The position numbers and the translations under genes were made by a program. Shown in pieces: positions 26,193 to 35,099 of a stretch of 64,000 nucleotides of DNA. This DNA comes from Cellulophaga baltica (GTDB lineage Bacteria; Bacteroidota; Bacteroidia; Flavobacteriales; Flavobacteriaceae). The stretch is taken from NCBI RefSeq assembly GCF_900102165.1, contig NZ_FNBD01000003.1, positions 124,001-188,000 of the forward strand. Direction: 5' to 3'. The notes below the pieces were generated by a model that saw only the letters and a program-made list of their open reading frames with translations, was not told where the DNA came from and did no database searches. Within the stretch, counting starts at the first letter, position 1. The number at the start of each line of letters is the position of its first letter.

Positions 26193-26903
26193 TTACTTTA
26201 AATCAGGACGGGTAGGGCGTACCTCAATTTTACTTGGTAGTGTTCTAGGGTTCATTTTTAAGACATCTAAAACAAGCTCTCCGATATCTTCTGGCTGAAT
26301 TTTCCATGCATCATCTTTTGAAGGCACATGATTGTTAAATTCTGAAGCCACAGAACCAGGCATTATGGTAGAAACTTTAATGCCATATTGCCTTAAATCT
26401 AACATGGCAGCTTGTGTAAAGCCAACTACACCAAATTTAGTGGCATTGTATCCTGCGCCATTGGCAAAAAAGTTGGTTCCTGCTAAACTCGCCAAGGTAA
26501 TATAATACCCTTCTGATTTTTTCAGTGCCTCTACAGAAGCTTTCAGCGTATGAAAAACACCATTTAAATTAGTATTAATCATTTGGTGCCACTCCTCCTC
26601 TGTCATCTTATCAACCGGAGCAAAATTACCAACTCCTGCATTTGCTAAGACCACATCTAATTGCCCCCATTTAGCAAGAATGGTGGCTACCGCTTTCTCT
26701 TCATCTATAAGTTTAGTAACGTCAGACTCCAAAGCCAAGACATTAGAATTAGTTCCCAAACTCTTCGCCGCATCTTCTACAGAGGCCAAGGTTCTACCAC
26801 TAATAGCTACTTTCATACCAGCTGCTAATAATACTTTTGCAGTACCATAACCAATACCTTTTGATCCTCCTGTTATATAAACTACTTTATCTTTTAAATT
26901 CAT
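26193..26903 (-). CDS. SDR family oxidoreductase
   Basis: 236-residue classical short-chain dehydrogenase/reductase. The cofactor loop TGGSKGIGYGTA lies at residues 10-21, NAG in VVLANAGVGNFAP, and the catalytic Ser in LASLAG with the YNATK active site (YxxxK). Family: 3-ketoacyl-ACP reductase-like and many others; the substrate is not known. The end lies 1 nt past the convergent AddB-like stop. Alone on the minus strand. Confidence 0.92.
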   Translation of the reverse strand: MNLKDKVVYITGGSKGIGYGTAKVLLAAGMKVAISGRTLASVEDAAKSLGTNSNVLALESDVTKLIDEEKAVATILAKWGQLDVVLANAGVGNFAPVDKMTEEEWHQMINTNLNGVFHTLKASVEALKKSEGYYITLASLAGTNFFANGAGYNATKFGVVGFTQAAMLDLRQYGIKVSTIMPGSVASEFNNHVPSKDDAWKIQPEDIGELVLDVLKMNPRTLPSKIEVRPTRPDLK

Positions 26904-27014
26904 ATCCTTGATTTTTTAGTGAAGTTAAAATACTTGAATCTTCTAATCAAGAATTGACTGTTATAATTAGTTTAAAATTCAATTAGAAAATAGCAAAACT
27001 GTTATGATAAATAA

Positions 27015-28076
27015 CTAGTAGTCCCCATTGATTGGATTGGCTCTTTCATAAGTAGCATCATCAAATTGTACTTGATAGGTAGACCTAAACAGCGTACTTG
27101 GCAAATAATAGTCTGTAGTAATAATTTGTGCTCCAGACTTTTTAGCCGCTTCAAAATTAGAGTAGTCATTGGTTCTTGCCTGTTTTGTTCCTGCATCTGC
27201 CCTAGTTCTTATGAGGTACCCCTTTCTAACTAGTTCTGATATACGAGAATCCTTAGGGTCATTCAAAATCATGGCGGCAGCTTCAGGACTACCCTCTTTT
27301 TCATTTATAAATGCCACTCTACCGTTCAAATTAGAATGTCCCTTCTTATAGTGTTCTTTCTTTTTATGATTGTCATCTAAAATAAACAGAAACTTTCCTC
27401 TAGCACGTTCCATACTTGGCCAATTCCCTGCAAGAACTGCCGCTTCTAAAGTTTTATATTCCCCTATGATATTATCTGGCATAATAATCTTATCCGCACC
27501 TAAATAAGTACGTAGTTCCGTATCTAAAGCATCAAAAAGTGCACCTGTAAAAGGCACTGCCTGTGTACCAAAAATGCTCTGATCACTATCTTTTGGCTCT
27601 AGGGTAATAAATATGGTACTGTGTTCCGGATTTCGGTCAGACCAGGCTCTCAATGCTATAAGACAGTCTTTTAAGGTGTAATATGAGGTTCTAAAATCAA
27701 TATCTATAATATGAAAAACCTTAAACCCTGGAGAATTCATGCTGTGCTTTTCATCATAAACCTCATCACCAGAAACTATAGAAAGCCCTTTAGGGTGTGC
27801 ATACCTTCCTCCTTCTGGGTCTGCATGTACATCAATTTCTAAATTTCGTAAGCCTAAGTCTAGTTGTTCGGGAATAGGAATATGAGTGTATGCCAGGCTT
27901 TGCAAACCTCCCGTAGTATCTCTACGCTCCAAATAGGAATATAAGTTAGGCTGTATGGCTTGCTTATAGCTATTATGAGAACCAATAACTTGAGTCTGGT
28001 GTAGTTTTCTATCCTGAGAATGTAAAGAAATAGTGCTTAACACTATAAAAAGAAGTAATTGTAAAGCTTTAATCAT
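27015..28076 (-). CDS. Exported Ca2+-dependent phosphoinositide phospholipase C-like protein
   Basis: 353 residues with a signal peptide (1-20). Blocks typical of the PI-PLC-C1 family: QTQVIGSHNSYKQAI (catalytic His), LDLGLRNLEIDVHADPEGGRYAHPKG (EIDV metal and substrate site), FITLEPKDS, and a C-terminal IRTRAD and ARTNDYSNFEAAKKSG. Secreted; it may cleave a phosphodiester in phosphoinositides or another lipid head group; the true substrate is unknown. It ends head to head with the ECF sigma gene, with 256 bp between the starts. Confidence 0.85.
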   Translation of the reverse strand: MIKALQLLLFIVLSTISLHSQDRKLHQTQVIGSHNSYKQAIQPNLYSYLERRDTTGGLQSLAYTHIPIPEQLDLGLRNLEIDVHADPEGGRYAHPKGLSIVSGDEVYDEKHSMNSPGFKVFHIIDIDFRTSYYTLKDCLIALRAWSDRNPEHSTIFITLEPKDSDQSIFGTQAVPFTGALFDALDTELRTYLGADKIIMPDNIIGEYKTLEAAVLAGNWPSMERARGKFLFILDDNHKKKEHYKKGHSNLNGRVAFINEKEGSPEAAAMILNDPKDSRISELVRKGYLIRTRADAGTKQARTNDYSNFEAAKKSGAQIITTDYYLPSTLFRSTYQVQFDDATYERANPINGDY

Positions 28077-28171
28077 AACTAAATTAGTGGAATAAATTAA
28101 GAATAGCCTTGGCTCATGAAGTTACAAGACAAGTTGTAAAATAAAAGCTTTCTAAAAAATTTAGTAGTGAT

Positions 28172-28199
28172 ATAAGCTTAATCATTAGTTTAAGCTTAT
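28172..28199. promoter_or_regulatory. 10-bp inverted repeat in PI-PLC/ECF-sigma intergenic region
   Basis: ATAAGCTTAA (28172-28181) and TTAAGCTTAT (28190-28199), 8-bp gap: a perfect dyad of the kind bound by dimeric regulators. It is central between two divergent starts. Without a binding test, the function is a guess. Confidence 0.35.
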
Positions 28200-28333
28200 G
28201 TAAACTACACTATAAAAAAGTCATTTTGTGTACCAATAAAAAATTGATTTAATTATATGATAACATTCACATAAAATAAATTGAAAATTGATTTTCTTCT
28301 TTTGCGGTATCCATAAAATCTTATACCACACAA

Positions 28334-28882
28334 ATGAAAACCACCCAAGAATTTGAAAAAATATATTCTAATTATTGGGAAAAACTATATGTTTTCGCTT
28401 ATAAAATGACAGGGGATAGCAACCTTTCAAAAAACATTATCCAAGATGTTTTTACCAATTTATGGGAACGCAGAGCAGAAATAAACATCATTTCTATTGA
28501 AAACTTTTTATTTAGAGCGGTAAAAAATCATATTTTAAAATTTTATCGACAACAAAAGCACAACCCTTCTGTATTAGACGAAACCCTTGAAAAACTTACG
28601 GAAGAGACGTCGGAATATGCTTCATCCGATTATGCTGAATTTCTAACCCCGCTATTAGAGAAGCTTCCTGAAAAAAGAAGGGAAATTCTTTTAATGAACA
28701 AACTGCAGGAAATGAACATTGATCAGATTGCAGAAGAATTACAACTTTCGAAACAAACTGTAAAAAACCAATTATCATCTGCTTTAAGACAAATTAGAAT
28801 AGAATTAGCACAACTTAGCTGGTTGCTTTTGGGGTTAATTTCAGGTTCTTTTTTACTTAATGTTTGCTTAATCTTATCATAA
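28334..28882 (+). CDS. ECF sigma factor with hydrophobic C-terminal tail
   Basis: 182-residue FecI-like sigma-70. Region 2 is seen in FEKIYSNYWEKLYVFAYKMTGD and IIQDVFTNLWERRAEI; region 4 is LLEKLPEKRREILLMN to MNIDQIAEELQLSKQTVKNQLSSALRQIR. The last ~20 residues (LSWLLLGLISGSFLLNVCLI) are strongly hydrophobic and could anchor it to the membrane. It is followed by FecR, SusC and SusD genes, and probably drives the susCD transcript after a substrate signal through the STN domain of SusC. Confidence 0.93.
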   Translation: MKTTQEFEKIYSNYWEKLYVFAYKMTGDSNLSKNIIQDVFTNLWERRAEINIISIENFLFRAVKNHILKFYRQQKHNPSVLDETLEKLTEETSEYASSDYAEFLTPLLEKLPEKRREILLMNKLQEMNIDQIAEELQLSKQTVKNQLSSALRQIRIELAQLSWLLLGLISGSFLLNVCLILS

Positions 28883-28939
28883 CATTTAGCAATAGTACGC
28901 ATAAGCGTTTTCTGGTACTTACTATTAGAAAACATATTT

Positions 28940-29854
28940 ATGCATCAAGAATCTACATCTATACTCAAAAAATTATTCTCCAAAAGCATTGATAATAAAA
29001 CGAATGCCGCCGAGGATAAATTACTCTCCATACTTTTAAGAAAAGTATACCATACTATTTCTTGGGACGAAAAAACAATGGGAGACAAAAACGAGATAAA
29101 AGATGAAATTAGATCTAGAATAGCCATTACCCCTGTAAAAAAAGTAAATTTTACTTTTTTAAAATATGCTGCAGCATTAGCAATCATAATCTCTCTTATT
29201 CTTGTATTTCAGTACCGAAGTAATACGACAAATATCCTAATTGCTACAACTACAAATGCCCTAGATTCTATTGTTCTAAATGATGGTTCACTAGTATATT
29301 TAGCCCCAAACTCTAGTTTGGAATATCCTGAAACATTTAAAGGTGAGCAACGAAATGTCACACTCTTAAAAGGGAATGCTTTTTTTGATATTACTAAAGA
29401 CCCGAAACATCCTTTTGTTATTCAATCAGGAAGTTTAAAAACCAAAGTACTGGGTACTTCTTTCCACATACGAATGGAAGAAAAAGAATGTAGTGTAGCG
29501 GTAGTTACAGGAAAAGTTGAGGTTCGCTACAATAACAAGCTTGAAAATTTAATTCCCGGAGAAGAAGTACATACCCTTGGTAATACCCTTCAAAAAGAAA
29601 CGCTAACAGGCATTATGCGCCTTAATTGGTATAACCAAGATTTACCCCTGAATGCGATAAAACTTCATGAGGTATTGCACTTCATACATCTAAAATATGG
29701 CATAAAAAACAATCTAAAAGATAGCCAAATAAAAGACCTAAGACTTACGCTATTCATCGGTAAAAAGGCAAGTGTCGAAGAAATATTAAATCAAATAAAT
29801 TATATAACCAATTTAAATCTGCGCTATGAAAATGAAATAATTACTACGGATTAA
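28940..29854 (+). CDS. FecR family anti-sigma/sigma regulator
   Basis: 304-residue inner-membrane protein. One membrane segment near residues 73-95 (YAAALAIIISLILVF) and a periplasmic FecR domain: DSIVLNDGSLVYLAPNSSLEYPETF, RNVTLLKGNAFFDITKDPKHPF and KVLGTSFHIRMEE. The cytoplasmic N-terminus holds the sigma; the C-terminus contacts the STN domain of the partner receptor. Lies 57 bp after the sigma gene. Confidence 0.93.
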   Translation: MHQESTSILKKLFSKSIDNKTNAAEDKLLSILLRKVYHTISWDEKTMGDKNEIKDEIRSRIAITPVKKVNFTFLKYAAALAIIISLILVFQYRSNTTNILIATTTNALDSIVLNDGSLVYLAPNSSLEYPETFKGEQRNVTLLKGNAFFDITKDPKHPFVIQSGSLKTKVLGTSFHIRMEEKECSVAVVTGKVEVRYNNKLENLIPGEEVHTLGNTLQKETLTGIMRLNWYNQDLPLNAIKLHEVLHFIHLKYGIKNNLKDSQIKDLRLTLFIGKKASVEEILNQINYITNLNLRYENEIITTD

Positions 29855-29865
29855 AATTAAAAAAA

Positions 29866-29890
29866 CCGCAATTGCTACGAACAATTGCGG
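29866..29890 (+). other. Stable hairpin between fecR and susC-like genes
   Basis: CCGCAATTG (29866-29874) and CAATTGCGG (29882-29890), 7-nt loop, preceded by seven A. It carries a T-run only on the minus strand, although no minus gene is visible. On the plus strand it may be a processing or stabilising element that separates regulatory from transport genes. Confidence 0.55.
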
Positions 29891-29926
29891 CAAATGTTCA
29901 AGCATTATTCACTAACACTTAAATAA

Positions 29927-32900
29927 ATGTATTTTAAAAATATTCCTTTTAAATTAAAACCAATACTTTTTTTAGTATTAAGTTCATTTTTCATCCAGAT
30001 AGGATGGTCAAATGATACTCTAGAGAATCAAAAAACAATAACAGTTAACTATACCAATGCTGATTTAATTACACTATTAGATGAAGTAAGCGCACAATCT
30101 TCCTATAACTTTAGCTATGGAGAAGACATTTTAAGAGATGTCAAAAAGTATACGGTTTCCTATAACAATACTTCTTTAGAAGCCGCTTTAAAAGATTTGG
30201 GTGCCAAGGCGGGTTTCTCGTATCGTATTACCAACAACATAATTCTCTTAAAGAAAGTAGCTCCTGCACCCTCCAAAAAAGTTTCACAACAAACAATCAC
30301 GGGTGTTGTCTTAGACGAGAACAATGCGCCATTGCCTGGTGCAAGTGTACAAGTTAAAGGAACTTCTAATGGCGTAGTTACCAATTTTGATGGTGAGTTT
30401 CAAATAGCAACGAGCATCGGAAGTATTTTAAAAATCTCCTATATCGGATATAAGACCGAAGAGGTAACCGTGACATCTACCACTGTCCGAACACAGCTCA
30501 CCCCAGATGCAGCAGAACTCAATGAGGTAGTCGTGGTTGGTTATGGTAGTCAAACCAAAGCCGATGTAACTGGCGCTGTTACGCAATTAAAAGAATCTAG
30601 CTTTAGACAAGGGATCAACACTTCTCCTGATGGCTTATTACAAGGTAAAGTCGCTGGTGTACGTGTCGTAAATACAAGTGGGGAACCTGGAGCAGGAATT
30701 GATGTGAGTATTCGTGGTGTAGGCTCTATTCGTAGTGGTAGTAGTCCATTATTCGTCATTGACGGTGTGCCCTTAACCAATGATGATGTAAGTCCTTCTG
30801 GATCCAATGTTGGGTTTGGTTCTTCAAGTGCCAAAAACCCTTTAAATTTTTTAAACACAAGTGATATTGAATCTATAAATGTATTAAAGGATGCTTCTGC
30901 TGCTGCAATTTATGGCGCAAGAGGATCTAATGGTGTAGTCATCATCACTACCAAAAAAGGAAGAACTGGAAAAGCCTCTTTAACCCTAGATACTTATTTA
31001 GGAATGTCTACCGTAGCTAATAAAATGGATCTTCTAAATGCGGATGACTATAGAGCTGCCATTACAGATGATGCTTTTGACCATGGTGCTAACACAGATT
31101 GGCAAAATGAGATTTACAGAACCGCTATTACAAAAAGTAATGTTTTGTCTTACTCTAAAGCCAATGAAAGCGGAAACTACTATGTCTCCTTAGGAAATAT
31201 GGACCAAGAGGGTATTGTAAATAATAGTGAATTTAGCCGAACCTCTGGTAGAATAAATGTTGCTGAGAGTTTTTTAGACAATGAGCGTTTAAAAATAAAA
31301 GTAAACCTTACCGCAAGTGAAACTGTAGATAACGGAGTACCTACTAGTGATGATGGTGGTTCTAACGGGCAATTGATCATACATACATTAATGGCAAACC
31401 CTACAAGACCTGTATATGATGAAAATGGGGAGTATACCAATTTTAATATGAATGCTCACTATAACCCAGCATACTTGCTGAGCATTTATGAAGACGAAAC
31501 CAGAACAGTTCGTATTCTAGGAAACATAGAAGCTTCTTTGCGCCTTTTTAAAGGTTTGGAGTATAAATTGAACTATGGAGTAGACCGCTCTATTGCAGAA
31601 CGTAACACCACAATTTATCCAAACCTTACGGATTTGAATCCATTAGGAATGTATGTTCAAAATAATTTAGAATCTAAGAGCACTTTATTAGAGCACTATT
31701 TAACCTATAACCTATTGGCTGGAGAAAAGCACAAATTAGAAGTGTTAGCCGGATTCTCTTACCAAAAATTTGAACGCTCCGGAACTAGTTTTAGCCTAGA
31801 CAATATACCTGAGAAAGACAACGGCGTTAAACCAGCATACAGTCCTACTTCAAATAATTCACAGATCAATATAGACGGTTTTGCGCAAGAGAATGAGCTA
31901 CAGTCTTACTTTGGAAGGTTTAATTACTCTTTTGATGGCAAGTATTTACTAACCGCTTCAATGCGTGCCGATGGTTCTACCCGTTTTGGCGAAAATAGCA
32001 AGTACGGTTACTTTCCTTCATTTGCTCTAGGATGGAATATTTCTGAAGAAGATTTCTTACGAGATAGTCCTGTGGAAAGTCTTAAACTAAGAGCAAGCTG
32101 GGGCCAGACTGGAAACCAAGAAGTACAAAACAAAATAACCCAAGCTAGTTATGCACTCTCTGGAGCAGACGGGTATTACTTGTATGGTAGTGACGCCTTA
32201 ATCAATGGGATATCCGTATTAAGAACTCCAAATCCTGATCTTAAATGGGAAGTCGTAGAACAGTATAACCTTGGAATAGACTTTAGCATATGGAATAGAA
32301 AATTATATGGTTCCTTAGATTATTTCCAAAAAACGACTGCGGATGCCATTTTAAATATCCCATCTCAAGTATTGAGTCCCACTGATAATATTTGGGTAAA
32401 TATAGATGGTGAAATTGTAAACTCTGGCTTAGAATTTATGATAGGTTCTAACCTTGTTTCTAACTCAGATTTTAGTTGGGATGTAGATATTAACGGTGCT
32501 ACTTTGGCGAATGAAATTAAAAACTTACCTGTATCTGAAATACTTTCTGGTTCTATTTCTGGGCCTGGTCAATCTGGCGTTTTAGCTAACATCTACAAAA
32601 GTGGTTATGCTGCTGGGTCTTTTTATCTATTAGAACATACAGGTTTTGATGAAGACGGATTTGATGTTTTTAAGGATACGAACAATGACGGTAATATTAC
32701 AGCAGATGATCGTATCATTATAGAAGGTGCTTTACCAAAATTTACCTACGGCTTTAACAGTCAAATGAAGTATAAGAATTTTGATTTCTCGTTCTCTTTA
32801 ATTGGTCAAGCAGGTGGTTATTTAATTAATAACACGGGCTTAAACGCATTAAACATTAATAATTTGGCATCTGACAGGAATGTTTCTAGGGCCTATTATG

Positions 32901-33202
32901 AAACAGGTGCAAACCCAGCAAACTCACCTCAACTATCTACGTTCTATTTAGAAAAATCAGATTTTATCCGTCTAAATACGGCGCGTTTAGGGTATAACTT
33001 ACAGCTGAATAATGTAAACTGGCTAGAGGGGATTAACTTATATGTTACAGGTCAAAATCTTTTGACTATTTCTAATTATTCTGGATACGATCCATTAATC
33101 AATAGTCCAAAATCTAGTGGTGGAAATCAATCACTAGGAATTGACTATTCTAGCTATCCTGGTTCTCGAACATTTATTTTAGGCGCAATTTTTAAATTAT
33201 AA
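29927..33202 (+). CDS. SusC/RagA TonB-linked outer-membrane transporter with STN domain
   Basis: 1091 residues. Order: signal (about 1-28), STN signal-transduction domain (about 35-110; LITLLDEVSAQSSYNFSYG), carboxypeptidase-like regulatory domain (TGVVLDENNAPLPGASVQV), TonB box (LNEVVVVGYGSQTKADVTG), plug with the SusC signature (KDASAAAIYGARGSNGVVI), and a 22-strand barrel ending in a typical aromatic strand (ILGAIFKL). It imports oligomers in complex with SusD, and its STN domain signals to FecR. No glycosidase lies nearby, so the ligand is unknown. Confidence 0.97.
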   Translation: MYFKNIPFKLKPILFLVLSSFFIQIGWSNDTLENQKTITVNYTNADLITLLDEVSAQSSYNFSYGEDILRDVKKYTVSYNNTSLEAALKDLGAKAGFSYRITNNIILLKKVAPAPSKKVSQQTITGVVLDENNAPLPGASVQVKGTSNGVVTNFDGEFQIATSIGSILKISYIGYKTEEVTVTSTTVRTQLTPDAAELNEVVVVGYGSQTKADVTGAVTQLKESSFRQGINTSPDGLLQGKVAGVRVVNTSGEPGAGIDVSIRGVGSIRSGSSPLFVIDGVPLTNDDVSPSGSNVGFGSSSAKNPLNFLNTSDIESINVLKDASAAAIYGARGSNGVVIITTKKGRTGKASLTLDTYLGMSTVANKMDLLNADDYRAAITDDAFDHGANTDWQNEIYRTAITKSNVLSYSKANESGNYYVSLGNMDQEGIVNNSEFSRTSGRINVAESFLDNERLKIKVNLTASETVDNGVPTSDDGGSNGQLIIHTLMANPTRPVYDENGEYTNFNMNAHYNPAYLLSIYEDETRTVRILGNIEASLRLFKGLEYKLNYGVDRSIAERNTTIYPNLTDLNPLGMYVQNNLESKSTLLEHYLTYNLLAGEKHKLEVLAGFSYQKFERSGTSFSLDNIPEKDNGVKPAYSPTSNNSQINIDGFAQENELQSYFGRFNYSFDGKYLLTASMRADGSTRFGENSKYGYFPSFALGWNISEEDFLRDSPVESLKLRASWGQTGNQEVQNKITQASYALSGADGYYLYGSDALINGISVLRTPNPDLKWEVVEQYNLGIDFSIWNRKLYGSLDYFQKTTADAILNIPSQVLSPTDNIWVNIDGEIVNSGLEFMIGSNLVSNSDFSWDVDINGATLANEIKNLPVSEILSGSISGPGQSGVLANIYKSGYAAGSFYLLEHTGFDEDGFDVFKDTNNDGNITADDRIIIEGALPKFTYGFNSQMKYKNFDFSFSLIGQAGGYLINNTGLNALNINNLASDRNVSRAYYETGANPANSPQLSTFYLEKSDFIRLNTARLGYNLQLNNVNWLEGINLYVTGQNLLTISNYSGYDPLINSPKSSGGNQSLGIDYSSYPGSRTFILGAIFKL

Positions 33203-33208
33203 TAGACT

Positions 33209-34978
33209 ATGAACACGCAACAAAAATTAACAATATATAGCATCACCTTTCTTATGCTTAGCTTACTCTTTACCAGTTGTACTGATTTAGAAGAAGTGGT
33301 TTTGGATGAGGAATTAGGAGAACAAACAGCAGATCCAGAAGGAGTATTGGCTTCTGCTTATGACCGTTTAGGCGATAAAACTTTTGTAGATCACGGTGGG
33401 GTTTTTGCACTTCAAGAATACACAACAGACATAGCTATGCTACCTACACGGGGTAGTGACTGGGGAGATGGTGGTAAATGGAGGTCTATGCATGAGTTTA
33501 CTTGGGCGCCAGACAACAGTATTGTTACAGGCAACTGGAATTATCTCACCAACGGAATAACACGTTCTTTAACCGCCATTGAAAGCATTTATACTTCAGA
33601 GGCGAGTACTAAAGATTTATTTTTAGCCGAAGCTCGAGGTTTATTAGCATTTTACACATACACCACCTTAGATCTTTATGGGCAAGCACCTTACAGAGAT
33701 CCGTATGCAGAAGACCAAACGATTCAAATTCTACAAGCAGAAGATGCTATTGATGATTTAATTCTTGAAGTAGAAGCGATTATTCCAGATTTAGCTGCTT
33801 TAGGAGAACAAGCTACTTATAATGGCCGTTTTACTAAAGAGGCTGCTTACGGTTTACTAGCTACCATGTATTTGAATAGATCGGTGTTTAAAGACCGCTA
33901 CAATAGCGGCTCTTCTTTTAATTTTACGGAAGCATCATTAACTGCTGGCAGTAATGATATGGAGCAAGTAATTAAGTATACTTCTTTATTAATCAATTCT
34001 GGAAAATTTGCTTTGGAAAATAATTACTTTTCCAACTTCTCCATTAATAATGGCTCAAGTACTGAAATGATTTTTGCTGTTGTTCAAGAAATTGAAGCAG
34101 TGCGTTCTGGAGATAATGATTTTGGGTATGTTTCTGTAGCCCGAAATCAAAGACCTTCTCCGGCAAATAGAGGAACCAATGCGGCCTGTACTACTCCAGA
34201 GTTTTTTGCTACTTGGAGCGGTAATGAAAGTGATCCTCGCTTTTCTAGAAAATATCAATACCGTGATGGTACTTGGTTTATGAATGATGGAACAGATGTA
34301 AGTGTACCTGCAGAAGATTTTGTTCCTGATTCAGAAAGCAACGCATGGTTTCATTTCAATAGCGGTTTCTTAAACGGACCTCAATACGGACCTATTTTAG
34401 ATGGTAATGGAGGCTTTATTATGACTGACGACGGAAGAATCGCGGTATCTCCTTTAGTTATGGAAAAAAGTACTGGTACGCCTATGGATTTTACTCCGGA
34501 ACTAAACTTTGATAACCCTGCTCAAGCAGTTTTTGCACAAGACCAAATTAATAGAGGAGTCCGTATTTTTAAGTTTGAATACGATCCTGAAAACGGTAAC
34601 GGTACTAGTAAAGTAGATATTCCATTATATCGTTTAGGGGGAATGTATGCTATGCGCGCAGAAGCCTATTTTAGAAACGGACAAACGGGAGCGGCATTAA
34701 TAGATATAAATATGCTAAGAACAAGCAGAACTAGAGAAGCGCTATTTAGCAATGCTCCTGGCGAAGTCTTAACGGCTTTAGATGAAGAACAACTGTATAA
34801 AGAAATAGGATTTGAATTGTATTGGGAGTTGCAAAGAAGACCTCAAATGATCCGTTTTGGTACTTTTGATAGTGCATACACGGCTAAACCAGCAACAGAA
34901 CCCTATAGAAGAATTTTTCCTATTCCACAGGAAACTATGGATGTCACCAAAGAATTTACACAGAATAACGGGTACTAA
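33209..34978 (+). CDS. SusD/RagB family surface lipoprotein
   Basis: 589-residue SusD-like lipoprotein with lipobox LLFTSCTDLEE (Cys26). It holds the TPR-like helices of the family (YGLLATMYLNRSVF; LARNQRPSP region) and the C-terminal RMRAEAYFRNG-like LGGMYAMRAEAYFRNGQ motif. It caps the SusC channel as substrate-binding lid. It starts 6 nt after the SusC stop, which is the classical paired arrangement. Confidence 0.96.
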   Translation: MNTQQKLTIYSITFLMLSLLFTSCTDLEEVVLDEELGEQTADPEGVLASAYDRLGDKTFVDHGGVFALQEYTTDIAMLPTRGSDWGDGGKWRSMHEFTWAPDNSIVTGNWNYLTNGITRSLTAIESIYTSEASTKDLFLAEARGLLAFYTYTTLDLYGQAPYRDPYAEDQTIQILQAEDAIDDLILEVEAIIPDLAALGEQATYNGRFTKEAAYGLLATMYLNRSVFKDRYNSGSSFNFTEASLTAGSNDMEQVIKYTSLLINSGKFALENNYFSNFSINNGSSTEMIFAVVQEIEAVRSGDNDFGYVSVARNQRPSPANRGTNAACTTPEFFATWSGNESDPRFSRKYQYRDGTWFMNDGTDVSVPAEDFVPDSESNAWFHFNSGFLNGPQYGPILDGNGGFIMTDDGRIAVSPLVMEKSTGTPMDFTPELNFDNPAQAVFAQDQINRGVRIFKFEYDPENGNGTSKVDIPLYRLGGMYAMRAEAYFRNGQTGAALIDINMLRTSRTREALFSNAPGEVLTALDEEQLYKEIGFELYWELQRRPQMIRFGTFDSAYTAKPATEPYRRIFPIPQETMDVTKEFTQNNGY

Positions 34979-35008
34979 GTTTAGTTTTTTTACTAGTTTT
35001 TTTACACC

Positions 35009-35040
35009 GAAAGCTCCATAATTTATTTTATGGAGCTTTC
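35009..35040 (+). terminator. Terminator after susD
   Basis: 13-bp perfect stem GAAAGCTCCATAA/TTATGGAGCTTTC (35009-35021, 35028-35040), 6-nt loop, then TAATTTATT. It closes the first signalling operon. Confidence 0.82.
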
Positions 35041-35099
35041 TAATTTATTGGAGACAACTCGTAAAGAATCTTTGTTCTATTACCTATTTTGTAGGGATA

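Noticed and set aside
27002-27196. 64-aa minus-strand ORF overlapping the PI-PLC gene
   Set aside because: It is fully inside the reading region of the longer, clearly homologous gene in another frame.
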